Assembly (NCBI GenBank): GCA_020631105.1
Contig: JAHDHW010000019.1
Coordinates: forward strand, 1-42,694
Source of the DNA: Saprospiraceae bacterium
Lineage (GTDB): Bacteria > Bacteroidota > Bacteroidia > Chitinophagales > Saprospiraceae
Direction of reading: 5' to 3'
Length of the DNA: 42,694 nt
Under the pieces are notes generated by a model, which made no database searches, was not told the origin of the DNA, and worked only from the letters and a program-made list of their open reading frames with translations. The position numbers were made by a program, and so were the translations under genes. Positions 17,252-25,515 of the stretch are shown here, in pieces. Each line of letters starts with the position of its first letter. The first letter of the stretch is position 1.

Positions 17252-17558
17252 CTTCGAACCTGCCTTGCTGACACCAGTCAATCGAATTTACTGACCCTTT
17301 TTGATCAATTGAAATCGTTTAACACCAATCATTTACGATCTAAAAAAATGTTAATAAATGTAAAATTTGTGACGGTATCCCTTTAGGTGTAGGGAAAATA
17401 TGGCACACAATATAATAAGTATAAAAAATACACTAAGTCCTTTTATATGCTAAATAAGCTTGAAGTACTTACATATTCTTGTCTTTTTTGATCTTTTTAA
17501 CTGTCACAAAATGTTATGAGGGCAATGAGCATAATTATGTAAAGTCATAGCTTTTCTT
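17252..17558. other. Intergenic region, little recognisable
   Basis: About 300 bases of AT-rich sequence. It contains a small hairpin TCCCT/AGGGA (17378-17395) and no ORF with plausible coding character. A candidate small-RNA unit begins after it. Confidence 0.4.
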
Positions 17559-17650
17559 TAATTTTGTATTAAACAAAAAGTAACCCCCAATAAACCTCTC
17601 TATATTAGTCGTAAAAGTCCTGAAACTCCCTCAGGGCTTTTATTATTTTT
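17559..17650 (+). ncRNA. Candidate small RNA or leader with its own terminator
   Basis: A -7-like TAATTTTG (17559-17566) fits TAnnTTTG. About 48 bases later there is a 10-bp stem AAAGTCCTGA/TCAGGGCTTT (17614-17623, 17631-17640; one G-U pair) followed by TATTATTTTT. This would make an RNA of about 75 nt starting near 17573. No gene ends close by: the ABM gene stops at 17209 and already has an inverted repeat, so the terminator has no evident mRNA of its own. The alternative is an attenuator in the leader of the M14 gene at 17693. I found no clear -33 element and do not recognise an RNA family. Confidence 0.4.
17614..17650 (+). terminator. Intrinsic terminator upstream of the M14 peptidase gene
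   Basis: The stem (17614-17623 with 17631-17640) with a 7-nt loop and a following U-rich run is a good terminator. It lies 43 bases before the start codon at 17693 and more than 400 bases after the previous stop. Confidence 0.75.
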
Positions 17651-17692
17651 AGCCTATCTTGTTTTTTCTTTACCAAATCAAATACTGCCTCC

Positions 17693-19471
17693 ATGCGAAA
17701 TGTTTTTTTCTGGAGTTTTTTATTATTCGCTGGTCAGGGCTTTGCTCAACAGCCAAGCCTTTTAACCGCTGATCAACATTCCGCTCTGACAATCCCTTTT
17801 GAACAGTCGGATAATACTACAGCTACTTATACCGAAATCATCAGTTTCTATGAAGAACTCGCTGCATTGGTTCCACAGGTACAACTGATGACCTACGGGC
17901 AAACAGATAGCGGTAAGCCTTTGCACCTGGCTGTCCTTTCAACGGATGGTGATTTTGAACCCGCTTCAATACGGCGTAAAGGAAAGCAAATCCTGATGGT
18001 TAATAATGCGATTCACGCAGGTGAACCGTGTGGAGTAGATGCCTCAATGATGCTACTTAGAGATTATTGTGCTAAAGCAGAGCTTCAGGAGTACTTGGAA
18101 AATACAGTAGTTATTATTGTTCCTGCCTACAACATAGGTGGCGTTCTAAATCGCAATAGCACTACCCGAACCAATCAAAATGGCCCCGAGGCCTACGGCT
18201 TTAGAGGAAATGCAAGAAACCTGGATTTAAACAGAGATTTTATTAAATGCGATTCCAAAAATGCGCAAAGCTTTAACCAACTGTTTACGGCCTGGCAACC
18301 AGATGTCTTTGTAGATAATCATACATCAAATGGTGCAGATTATCAGTATACCATCACTTTGATTCCGACCCAGCATAATAAGCTTAATCCTCATTTAGCC
18401 AACTATCAACAGCAGCAATTATTACCACAATTGTTCGAAGGTATGAAGGCTCGAAAATGGGAAATGACGCCTTATGTATATTCGCGGAATACCCCTGATG
18501 AAGGGATTGCGGATTTCTTAGACTTGCCTCGTTATTCTTCGGGTTATGCTGCTTTGTTTAATTGTTTGTCTTTTATGCCAGAGACGCACATGCTCAAACC
18601 TTTTGAAGATAGAGTGCAGTCCACCTATCATTTTATGGATGTCCTTTTAAGGACGATGCACAAAGATCAATCAGCGCTGCGTGCAGCTCGCGAAAAAGCA
18701 ATAAAGTCAACCATGGAGCAAGATACCTTTGCACTCAATTGGCAGTTGGATCAACAGCAAGTAGATACACTACTGTTCAAAGGTTATACTGCGAAGTATA
18801 AGCCAAGTGAAATCTCCGGGAAAGATCGCTTGTATTATGACCATCAAGAGCCCTATGAAAAATCGATCCCTTTTTATCATTATTATAAGGCTAGCGCAAA
18901 AGTGGCAAAACCAGTTGCGTACATTATTCCGCAAGCCTACTCAGAGGTTATCAATCGTTTGCGTTGGAATGGAGTGTCAATGAGGCGATTAACTTCAGAC
19001 CAGTTAGTACCAGTTGAATTGTATAAGATCGAAGAATTTAAAACAAGGGATGCCTACGAAGGACATTATCTTCATTATAATACTCAGGTCGAGAAGCGGA
19101 AAGAAAACTGGAAATACCGAAAAGGGGATTATGTTGTCTATGTTAATCAAGCCACTAATCGATATATCGTAGAAACCCTGGAGGTTCAAGCCCCGGATTC
19201 TTTTTTTTCGTGGAACTTCTTTGATGGCATTCTTGCTCAGAAAGAATACTTTTCGTCCTATGTCTTTGAAGATTTGGCTGTTGAAATCCTTAAAGAACAA
19301 CCAGAGCTTAAAGCAAAATTGGAAAAACGTAAAAATGAAGATAAAGAGTTTGCCGAAAATGCATATGCCCAATTATCGTTCATTTATCAAAATTCTCCTC
19401 ACTATGAGCCAGGGCATCGGATATATCCTGTCGGTAGAATTGTTGAATCTATAGATCTAAAGCTTGAATAA
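17693..19471 (+). CDS. M14-family zinc carboxypeptidase, exported
   Basis: A 592-residue metallopeptidase with a signal peptide (about 1-18, cleavage near GFAQ). The peptidase M14 domain spans roughly 40-320. Zinc ligands H108 and E111 lie in NAIHAGEPCG, and N180-R181 (substrate carboxylate site) in LDLNRDF. The third ligand is H210 in VDNHTSNGAD. A Glu at 297 in PETHMLKP is a good candidate for the general base. All catalytic elements are therefore present. The C-terminal about 250 residues are an extra domain seen in long Bacteroidota M14 proteins. It would act in the periplasm or outside, trimming peptides. The DUF6090 gene starts one base after its stop, so the two are cotranscribed. Confidence 0.93.
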   Translation: MRNVFFWSFLLFAGQGFAQQPSLLTADQHSALTIPFEQSDNTTATYTEIISFYEELAALVPQVQLMTYGQTDSGKPLHLAVLSTDGDFEPASIRRKGKQILMVNNAIHAGEPCGVDASMMLLRDYCAKAELQEYLENTVVIIVPAYNIGGVLNRNSTTRTNQNGPEAYGFRGNARNLDLNRDFIKCDSKNAQSFNQLFTAWQPDVFVDNHTSNGADYQYTITLIPTQHNKLNPHLANYQQQQLLPQLFEGMKARKWEMTPYVYSRNTPDEGIADFLDLPRYSSGYAALFNCLSFMPETHMLKPFEDRVQSTYHFMDVLLRTMHKDQSALRAAREKAIKSTMEQDTFALNWQLDQQQVDTLLFKGYTAKYKPSEISGKDRLYYDHQEPYEKSIPFYHYYKASAKVAKPVAYIIPQAYSEVINRLRWNGVSMRRLTSDQLVPVELYKIEEFKTRDAYEGHYLHYNTQVEKRKENWKYRKGDYVVYVNQATNRYIVETLEVQAPDSFFSWNFFDGILAQKEYFSSYVFEDLAVEILKEQPELKAKLEKRKNEDKEFAENAYAQLSFIYQNSPHYEPGHRIYPVGRIVESIDLKLE

Positions 19472-19472
19472 T

Positions 19473-20174
19473 ATGTTGCTTAAAAACTTTTCGGTTAATC
19501 GGATTGGGCGCTATCTGATTGAAATCATAATTATCATTATCGGTATTTCTTTATCTTTTGCATTGGATGACTGGGATAAACGGCGTAACGAACAAAAAGA
19601 ATATCGGACTCATTTGGAGAATATGTTACAGGATATAAAAATTGACTCCCTCCAGATGGTCAATGATTTTAATTCTTATTGGAGAAAAGATCAGGCAGTA
19701 GATTTAGTTCTGCGATTTAGTAGTTGGGAAAATCCAGATAGTATTTTGGCATTGGATTCCGGGGTTTCGTCCCTCTCTAACTTCGTTGAATTTTTACCCA
19801 ATAACAATACTTTTCAAATGCTGAGTAGCACGGGAGGGTTTAAAGTTTTTACGAATCCGGAATTAGTTAGCGAACTTATTCAGCTCTATAAATACGATTA
19901 CGCTTACATTAAGATGATGGGAGAGGAAGCAGATAAGTATCGCTCGAAATACTTAGAACCGTTTTTGATGGAAAATATTTATTTTGAAGACCGATTTACA
20001 TTTCCAAACATTAGGACCGATGTCCGAAAAATAATCGAGGATCGAACGTTTAGGAATATCTGTATCAATTACCAGGGAGGTGCGTATAGTGCGATGAACT
20101 CTTATCGAAGAGCCATTACAAGAATGAGGAAGAGCCATGATTTAATAGTGGAAGAACTAAGTAAATTGGAATAA
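19473..20174 (+). CDS. DUF6090 family membrane protein
   Basis: A 233-residue protein with a single N-terminal transmembrane helix (IEIIIIIIGISLSFALDDW, about 14-32), which is the hallmark of DUF6090. A largely helical soluble domain follows. The function of the family is unknown. I chose the ATG at 19473, one base after the M14 stop. An in-frame TTG at 19464 would overlap the preceding gene and add only three residues. The tight spacing suggests translational coupling with the M14 peptidase. Confidence 0.85.
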   Translation: MLLKNFSVNRIGRYLIEIIIIIIGISLSFALDDWDKRRNEQKEYRTHLENMLQDIKIDSLQMVNDFNSYWRKDQAVDLVLRFSSWENPDSILALDSGVSSLSNFVEFLPNNNTFQMLSSTGGFKVFTNPELVSELIQLYKYDYAYIKMMGEEADKYRSKYLEPFLMENIYFEDRFTFPNIRTDVRKIIEDRTFRNICINYQGGAYSAMNSYRRAITRMRKSHDLIVEELSKLE

Positions 20175-20277
20175 TAATTATCCATCTTGATCGGCTGTAG
20201 TGGTGTTTTAATCCACAAAATTTTCTAATTCCCCTGAAGGGTAGTATTTTGAGACTTGCAATAAATTAACACAGAAA

Positions 20278-23067
20278 ATGACTTACGACAATTTTACGAT
20301 AAAGGCTCAGGAAGCAATCTTGAAAGCACAACAAATTGCATCTGGCCATGAACAACAAAGTGTAGATACCGCGCACCTGGTTAAGGGAATCATCATGACG
20401 GATGAGGACGTAGCGCGCTTCTTGTTTAACAAGATGGAGGTCAATATGGCTGCTCTGGATAGTGACCTGGAAAAAATCATTAAAAAAACTCCAAAAGTCA
20501 AAGGTAGTGAGAAACAGTACCTGACAGATGGAGCAAATAAATCCCTTAATCGCGCGAAGAAAACCCTTAAGGGGTTTGGAGATGAATTTATCTCGATGGA
20601 GTTAATGTTGCTGGGGATCATTAAGGGGGACGATGATGCAGCCAAAGCCTTAAAAGCAAATGGTGCTTCGGAGGATAGCCTGAAAGAAGCTATTAAAGAA
20701 TTGCGAAAGGGCCGCAAAGTCACGGATCAAAATGCAGAGAACCAGTATAATGCTCTTCAAAAATTTGGAATCAATCTCAACGAAAGAGCAGAATCCGGCA
20801 AATTGGATAAGATTATCGGCCGAGATGAGGAAATAAGACGAGTCCTGCATATCCTTTCCCGTCGTAAAAAGAATAACCCAATTATCATCGGTGAACCAGG
20901 AGTAGGTAAAACGGCAATCGTCGAAGGTATTGCCTGGCGGATTGTGAAGCAGGATGTTCCCGAAAATCTTAAAACTAAAAAGATATTTACGTTGGATATT
21001 GCAGGACTAATCGCCGGAGCAAAATTCAAAGGAGAGTTTGAGGAGCGACTCAAAGCCGTAATAAAAGAAGTAACTAGCTCTGACGGAGAAATTATTCTTT
21101 TTGTTGATGAGATTCATACTCTAATCGGTGCCGGTGGCGGTGGTGGCGCAATGGATGCTGCTAACATCCTTAAGCCAGCACTTGCTCGCGGAGAGTTGAA
21201 AACTATAGGTGCAACTACCCTGGATGAATACCAAAAATATTTTGAAAAAGATAAAGCATTGGTCCGAAGGTTTCAGCCTGTCGTTATAGAAGAACCAAGT
21301 GTAGAAGAGACCATCTCTATCCTGAGAGGTTTACAGGATCGCTATGAAGTGTATCATAAAGTCGAACTACTTGACGAAGCTTTGATTGCCGCAGCAGAAT
21401 TGTCTCATCGTTATATCGCAGATCGTTATTTACCGGATAAAGCTATTGATTTAATTGATGAAGCTGCAGCTCGTTTACGTTTAGAATTAGATTCTGTACC
21501 TGATGAGATTGACGATCAGGAACGGAAAGTACGACAGTTGGAGATCGAACGAGAAGCCATTAAGCGCGAAAATGCACCAAAAAAACTAGAGGCGATCAAC
21601 AAACAAATTGCTACCGCTCGGGAGCAATTAGATTCGATCACTGCCACCTGGCAAAACGAAAAAGAGATCGTCGATACCATCCAGAATATTAAAAAGGAAA
21701 TTGAAGATCTGGAGCAAGATGCGGAGCGTGCTGAACGGGAAAGCGATTTCGAACTGGTGGCTAAGATCCGCTACGGAGAATTGAAAGAAAAGGAAGCAAT
21801 GCTCAAAGTAGCAGAAGAAAAACTGGATAAGCTTCCGGATGATAATCGCTTTACGATTGAGCAGGTCACGGCTAATGATATTGCAGAAGTGATTGCTCGG
21901 TCTACCGGAATCCCGGTGACTAAAATGCTGCAAAGCGAAAAGGATAAGTTATTAGACCTTGAATCCCACATCGGCAAACGTTTAATTGGTCAACATGAAG
22001 CCGTACGTGCAGTATCGGATGCTGTGCGGCGTAGCCGGGCAGGACTGCAAGATGATAACAAACCCATTGGATCTTTTATTTTTCTAGGGCCTACCGGCGT
22101 TGGTAAAACAGAGCTGGCTAAAGCACTCGCTGAAGTGCTCTTTAATGATGAAAATGCAATTACCCGAATTGATATGAGTGAATATCAGGAACGGCACTCT
22201 GTCTCAAGACTTGTCGGAGCGCCTCCGGGCTACGTAGGATATGATGAAGGTGGACAATTAACAGAAGCTGTTCGACGCAAACCTTATTCCATCGTATTGC
22301 TTGACGAAATCGAAAAAGCGCATCCGGATACGTTTAATATTCTTCTGCAAGTGCTGGACGATGGACGTTTGACAGATAATAAGGGACGTGTGGCAAGCTT
22401 TAAGAATACGATCATTATTATGACCTCGAATATGGGGGCCGAAACCATCCTCGAAAACTTTGAGGATTTGGAGGCAGTAGGAGAGGAGCACAAACAAGAT
22501 ATTCTCGAGACGACTAAGGAGGAACTCTTCGAGCACCTTAAAGAAAACTTACGCCCGGAATTTCTTAATCGGATTGATGAGAAAATCATGTTCCTGCCAT
22601 TGACCAAAGATGAGATCAAAAAAATCCTTGGGCTATTGCTCAAGAAAACACGTAAAATGCTAGCTAAGCAGGGGATTGTAATGGAATTGGATGAAAAAGC
22701 TGAGAACATCTTAGCAGACCTTGGTTATGACCCGCAGTTCGGTGCCCGACCGCTTAAGCGTGTTTTGCAAAAAGAAGTAGTCAATGAGCTATCCAAGCTA
22801 ATTCTGGGGAATCACTTTGTTTCTGGTGATACGATTTACATTAGTACAGATAAAGATGGATTAACCTTTAGTAAATCTCCAAAAGGAAAGGATATCATCT
22901 CTTCTAAAACAGTGGAGCCTAAGAAAAATAAGTCGGCCGGAATTAGCACAAAGGACAAGCGCGAAAAGCAATTGAAAGACCTCAAAAAAGCTACTAAGGA
23001 AGTAGAAGATGCAGTAAAAGGTCTTGACAAAAAAGGTGGCGCCAAGCCTAAGACGAAAAAAGAATAG
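20278..23067 (+). CDS. clpB: ATP-dependent chaperone ClpB with a lysine-rich C-terminal tail
   Basis: A 929-residue Hsp100 disaggregase that works with DnaK/DnaJ to resolubilise protein aggregates in the cytoplasm. It has a Clp-N double repeat (about 1-145) and an NBD1 Walker A GEPGVGKT at 205-212 with Walker B ILFVDEIH. The long coiled-coil M domain (about 407-525) separates ClpB from ClpC. NBD2 has Walker A GPTGVGKT at 604-611, and the sensor and C-terminal D2-small domains end near 855. Residues about 860-929 are an added tail of Lys/Asp/Ser-rich sequence (for example KKNKSAGIS, KKGGAKPKTKKE) with no known domain. Typical ClpB ends near 860. No CIRCE element was found upstream. Confidence 0.97.
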   Translation: MTYDNFTIKAQEAILKAQQIASGHEQQSVDTAHLVKGIIMTDEDVARFLFNKMEVNMAALDSDLEKIIKKTPKVKGSEKQYLTDGANKSLNRAKKTLKGFGDEFISMELMLLGIIKGDDDAAKALKANGASEDSLKEAIKELRKGRKVTDQNAENQYNALQKFGINLNERAESGKLDKIIGRDEEIRRVLHILSRRKKNNPIIIGEPGVGKTAIVEGIAWRIVKQDVPENLKTKKIFTLDIAGLIAGAKFKGEFEERLKAVIKEVTSSDGEIILFVDEIHTLIGAGGGGGAMDAANILKPALARGELKTIGATTLDEYQKYFEKDKALVRRFQPVVIEEPSVEETISILRGLQDRYEVYHKVELLDEALIAAAELSHRYIADRYLPDKAIDLIDEAAARLRLELDSVPDEIDDQERKVRQLEIEREAIKRENAPKKLEAINKQIATAREQLDSITATWQNEKEIVDTIQNIKKEIEDLEQDAERAERESDFELVAKIRYGELKEKEAMLKVAEEKLDKLPDDNRFTIEQVTANDIAEVIARSTGIPVTKMLQSEKDKLLDLESHIGKRLIGQHEAVRAVSDAVRRSRAGLQDDNKPIGSFIFLGPTGVGKTELAKALAEVLFNDENAITRIDMSEYQERHSVSRLVGAPPGYVGYDEGGQLTEAVRRKPYSIVLLDEIEKAHPDTFNILLQVLDDGRLTDNKGRVASFKNTIIIMTSNMGAETILENFEDLEAVGEEHKQDILETTKEELFEHLKENLRPEFLNRIDEKIMFLPLTKDEIKKILGLLLKKTRKMLAKQGIVMELDEKAENILADLGYDPQFGARPLKRVLQKEVVNELSKLILGNHFVSGDTIYISTDKDGLTFSKSPKGKDIISSKTVEPKKNKSAGISTKDKREKQLKDLKKATKEVEDAVKGLDKKGGAKPKTKKE

Positions 23068-23087
23068 TAATCTTCTTACAACGTAAC

Positions 23088-23942
23088 CTATATACTGCCC
23101 AATTGTCGATCGTCGATAATTGGGTAGTCTGCTTTAGAAGGGTCCTGGTTGAAAATGTTTTTATAGTGCTCGTGTAGTTCTGGTAGTTTAGCTTTGAAAC
23201 TATTAGGAAAGGTGAAAAAATAATTAATGGCTACAATCTGTGTGTCCAGCGTAGGAAGTCCAATAAAATTTTTGACAGCATCCATTTTGAATCCACTAAT
23301 CGTTTCTAATTGCTGTTTGATCATCTCATTGATCTCTGGAAGCGAAACCGGATAAGTTTCTAAATATATCTTGATAAACTCGTGCAAAGCAATGTTATAA
23401 TACTGTTTATGTTGAGTAGCACCAGGAATTAGCTGCTCTAATGAACAGAGGATTACACCATCTTCAGCATAGGTTTCTGACGCGTGAAACTCTTTATACT
23501 GAGGAGATGGAAATGGGTGGGGATAAACTACAATCTTTTCATACTTCTTAAACCTATATTCTTTCTTGCCAAGTGTAAGCATAACTAAATTGGCTACGAT
23601 TAATCCTTTGATATCTTCTGGTACCTCCTCCATAGCCTTTGGAATAAACTCAGTAGCCATTATGCACAGATTTACCCGGTGGGAGAAAAGTTTTTTCGCC
23701 GGAATAGACATTTTTCCATAGTATGGAAAAAACTTGTGTAAAAAGGCATCTAGCTTAGGATCCATTGGTCTGGGGTTTCGCTTTGCCCACCACCAATCGA
23801 TATGGGGACTGGATACAAATATTACAGCCAGGATGATTACCCAGGGGACTAGATACAAGGCTTCCAATTGCCCTTCCCAGATTAAATACAAACAACCAAT
23901 GGCTACTAAGACGAAAGGAACAGCTAGGAATCGTGAGAACAT
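23088..23942 (-). CDS. MtfA/M90-like protein with degenerate zinc site
   Basis: A 284-residue protein with two N-terminal transmembrane helices (about 6-22 and 29-45), then a domain resembling MtfA (peptidase family M90, Zn-dependent). Shared features are the IVVYP strand, the stretch IALHEFIKIYLE at 185-196, and a C-terminal FFTFPNSFKAKLPELHEHYKNIFNQDP that matches the family end pattern. The family active motif is HExxH (HEFAH); here it reads H187-E188-F-I-K191, so the second His ligand is lost. The downstream acidic position normally before FAV is also replaced (TQIVAIN). It may be a non-catalytic homologue. I start at the ATG at 23942; a start at 24020 would add an unlikely basic leader. 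Confidence 0.8.
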   Translation of the reverse strand: MFSRFLAVPFVLVAIGCLYLIWEGQLEALYLVPWVIILAVIFVSSPHIDWWWAKRNPRPMDPKLDAFLHKFFPYYGKMSIPAKKLFSHRVNLCIMATEFIPKAMEEVPEDIKGLIVANLVMLTLGKKEYRFKKYEKIVVYPHPFPSPQYKEFHASETYAEDGVILCSLEQLIPGATQHKQYYNIALHEFIKIYLETYPVSLPEINEMIKQQLETISGFKMDAVKNFIGLPTLDTQIVAINYFFTFPNSFKAKLPELHEHYKNIFNQDPSKADYPIIDDRQLGSI

Positions 23943-24048
23943 TATAATTATGTTTTTTATGAATAGCCTGAAAGAACCCGTTTTTGGGCTTATTCTGAGG
24001 ATAAAAATACGTACGAACAAAATTAATGAAAAAAAATCCGATCACCTG

Positions 24049-24079
24049 TTGTCAAATACCAAAAAAGAATATAAATTTG
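24049..24079 (+). promoter_or_regulatory. Promoter of tRNA-Phe (TTG-N20-TAAATTTG)
   Basis: TTG at 24049-24051 and TAAATTTG at 24072-24079 are separated by 20 bases, as in the Bacteroidota -33/-7 pair. The mature tRNA starts 19 bases after the -7 box, so the leader is short. Confidence 0.8.
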
Positions 24080-24097
24080 CAGTCGCTTAACAGCAAT

Positions 24098-24170
24098 GGT
24101 ACCTTAGCTCAGTTGGTAGAGCAATGGACTGAAAATCCATGTGTCCCTGGTTCGATTCCTGGAGGTACCA
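24098..24170 (+). tRNA. tRNA-Phe (anticodon GAA)
   Basis: A 73-nt cloverleaf. The acceptor GGTACCT (24098-24104) pairs with AGGTACC (24163-24169), with discriminator A at 24170. The D-arm is TAGCTCAGTTGGTAGAGC, the anticodon stem ATGGA/TCCAT closes CTGAAAA with anticodon GAA at 24131-24133, and the T-arm holds GGTTCGATTCC. No CCA is encoded. A terminator follows immediately. Confidence 0.98.
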
Positions 24171-24174
24171 CAAG

Positions 24175-24200
24175 AAGGCATCCGTTTGGATGCCTTTTTT
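24175..24200 (+). terminator. Rho-independent terminator of tRNA-Phe
   Basis: A perfect 9-bp stem (24175-24183 with 24188-24196) with a 4-nt loop runs into a T-tract, 4 bases after the tRNA end. Confidence 0.9.
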
Positions 24201-24333
24201 GTTTTGTTTTATGCTCTTCTGATAGTCATCTCACCAGATACATCCAAAAAATACTGTATATTTAAGTTCTTGAAATATATTGCCCTCTGGCAAAAATTCT
24301 TAACTCCAAGATTCTTAAATAGAAACAAAACCA

Positions 24334-25422
24334 ATGACTTTAACTAACATTCCCTCTTACCTTGATAAGGAATTTATCATTAGTGACAACTTAGCAGTAC
24401 TTCGAAATCCAAAAAATTTACATCAATCCATACGATACAAAAAGGGAGAAGACATTCCACCACCTTTTAGAATAGGGTCGCAAAAAATTATTCCTTTAAA
24501 TACCATTGTGAAAGTCGATGAAGTTAAGATTGATATTGCAAGGAATGTTTTTGTGCATGCGGTTCCTCAGCATGATACAGATGTTATTGAAGGCGGATGG
24601 ACAAGAGCGACTAATCTGCAAGGAAGCTTTATGAATGAACTCATTGCTTTCCGACCATCTGACTGGGACCTGGTGCCACAAGGGGATAATTATACTGCTG
24701 TAGATAAAAAATCAATTATTCGGGGCGGCCATCCTGATTATAAAAGTACCGGAGAGATTATTCCGGTTGGTACCTATGTAGAGATAACTGCTCGTTCTCG
24801 CCAGACAAAACCGGAGGGTAAGTATGTCAGAGTAAGGCATATGACCATTGAAGATGGTACGATGGTACCTGGTGAGCCCATTGGCTGGACCGTGGCATCT
24901 AATCTGGCGGAAGGAAACTCAAAGGTGTTCAATACGAAAGACTGGAAGGATAAGCAAAGTGATAATGCGGCCTGGAATCGAGGAAGATGGATAGGCTCAA
25001 AGGTATTAGTTGGTATCGTAGGGACCGGAGGACAGTTGCAGCATATAGCCTTACAAACTATGCAGGCATATCTTGATTTGATGGAAGCGGCTCGTAAGGA
25101 TAATATTGAGATTAGTATCACTAGTGGATTCCGAACTTTTGCGAAACAAGCGCGATTGTTTAATGGTTGGAAGAAAGGAAAACCCGGATTTAATCGTGCA
25201 GCGAAACCAGGAAGTTCAAACCACCAAAACGGAATTGCTTTTGATCTTAATACCGGTGGCTATGATGGTGCTCCCGTATATGATTGGATGAAAGTTAATG
25301 CAACCGCTCATGGATTTATACGGACCGTTAACAGAGAACACTGGCACTGGGAGTATCAACCAGAGAAAGCAGCGGAGCTGCGGGCAGAGGGTACGTTTAA
25401 ATTGAAGCGAGTTAAAAAATAA
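24334..25422 (+). CDS. M15-family D,D-carboxypeptidase (VanY-like) without signal peptide
   Basis: A 362-residue protein whose C-terminal domain (about 245-350) is a peptidase M15B/VanY fold. It has SGFRTFAKQARLF, the zinc motif S-x-x-H-x-x-G-x-A-x-D in SSNHQNGIAFDLN (H297, D304), and the second motif EHWHWEY with E335 and H338. All catalytic residues are present, so it should cleave D-Ala-D-Ala or related peptidoglycan cross-links. The first about 190 residues form two SH3-like segments (for example GWTRATNL and GWTVASNL), a usual wall-binding context. There is no signal peptide (it starts MTLTNIPSYLDKEF), which is odd for a wall hydrolase. It stands alone after tRNA-Phe. Confidence 0.88.
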   Translation: MTLTNIPSYLDKEFIISDNLAVLRNPKNLHQSIRYKKGEDIPPPFRIGSQKIIPLNTIVKVDEVKIDIARNVFVHAVPQHDTDVIEGGWTRATNLQGSFMNELIAFRPSDWDLVPQGDNYTAVDKKSIIRGGHPDYKSTGEIIPVGTYVEITARSRQTKPEGKYVRVRHMTIEDGTMVPGEPIGWTVASNLAEGNSKVFNTKDWKDKQSDNAAWNRGRWIGSKVLVGIVGTGGQLQHIALQTMQAYLDLMEAARKDNIEISITSGFRTFAKQARLFNGWKKGKPGFNRAAKPGSSNHQNGIAFDLNTGGYDGAPVYDWMKVNATAHGFIRTVNREHWHWEYQPEKAAELRAEGTFKLKRVKK

Positions 25423-25480
25423 AGGATGGTATCCCAGCGGAGCCTTGCTTGACGATGATAAATCAGCGAATAAAAAATAT

Positions 25481-25488
25481 TACCTTTG
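25481..25488 (+). promoter_or_regulatory. Possible -7 element of the ogt gene
   Basis: TACCTTTG matches TAnnTTTG and ends 27 bases before the ATG at 25516, placing the start of transcription near 25495. A TTG at 25449-25451 is too far upstream (29 bases) to be a normal -33 partner. Confidence 0.5.
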
Positions 25489-25515
25489 GTTAGATAACCT
25501 CTTTGTTTATAGCAT

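Noticed and set aside
17371-17400. Riboswitch near GACGGTATCCCTTTAGG
   Set aside because: Only one 5-bp hairpin is visible and no known riboswitch core sequence matches.
20307-22709. Several minus-strand open frames inside clpB
   Set aside because: They mirror clpB codons and have low-complexity Ser/Leu-rich translations without family features.
24026-24265. Open frame running through tRNA-Phe
   Set aside because: It spans the tRNA and its terminator; the translation is just the read-through of the RNA gene.
24170-25422. Integrated element at tRNA-Phe
   Set aside because: No integrase and no repeat of the tRNA 3' end were found downstream; only the M15 gene raises suspicion.
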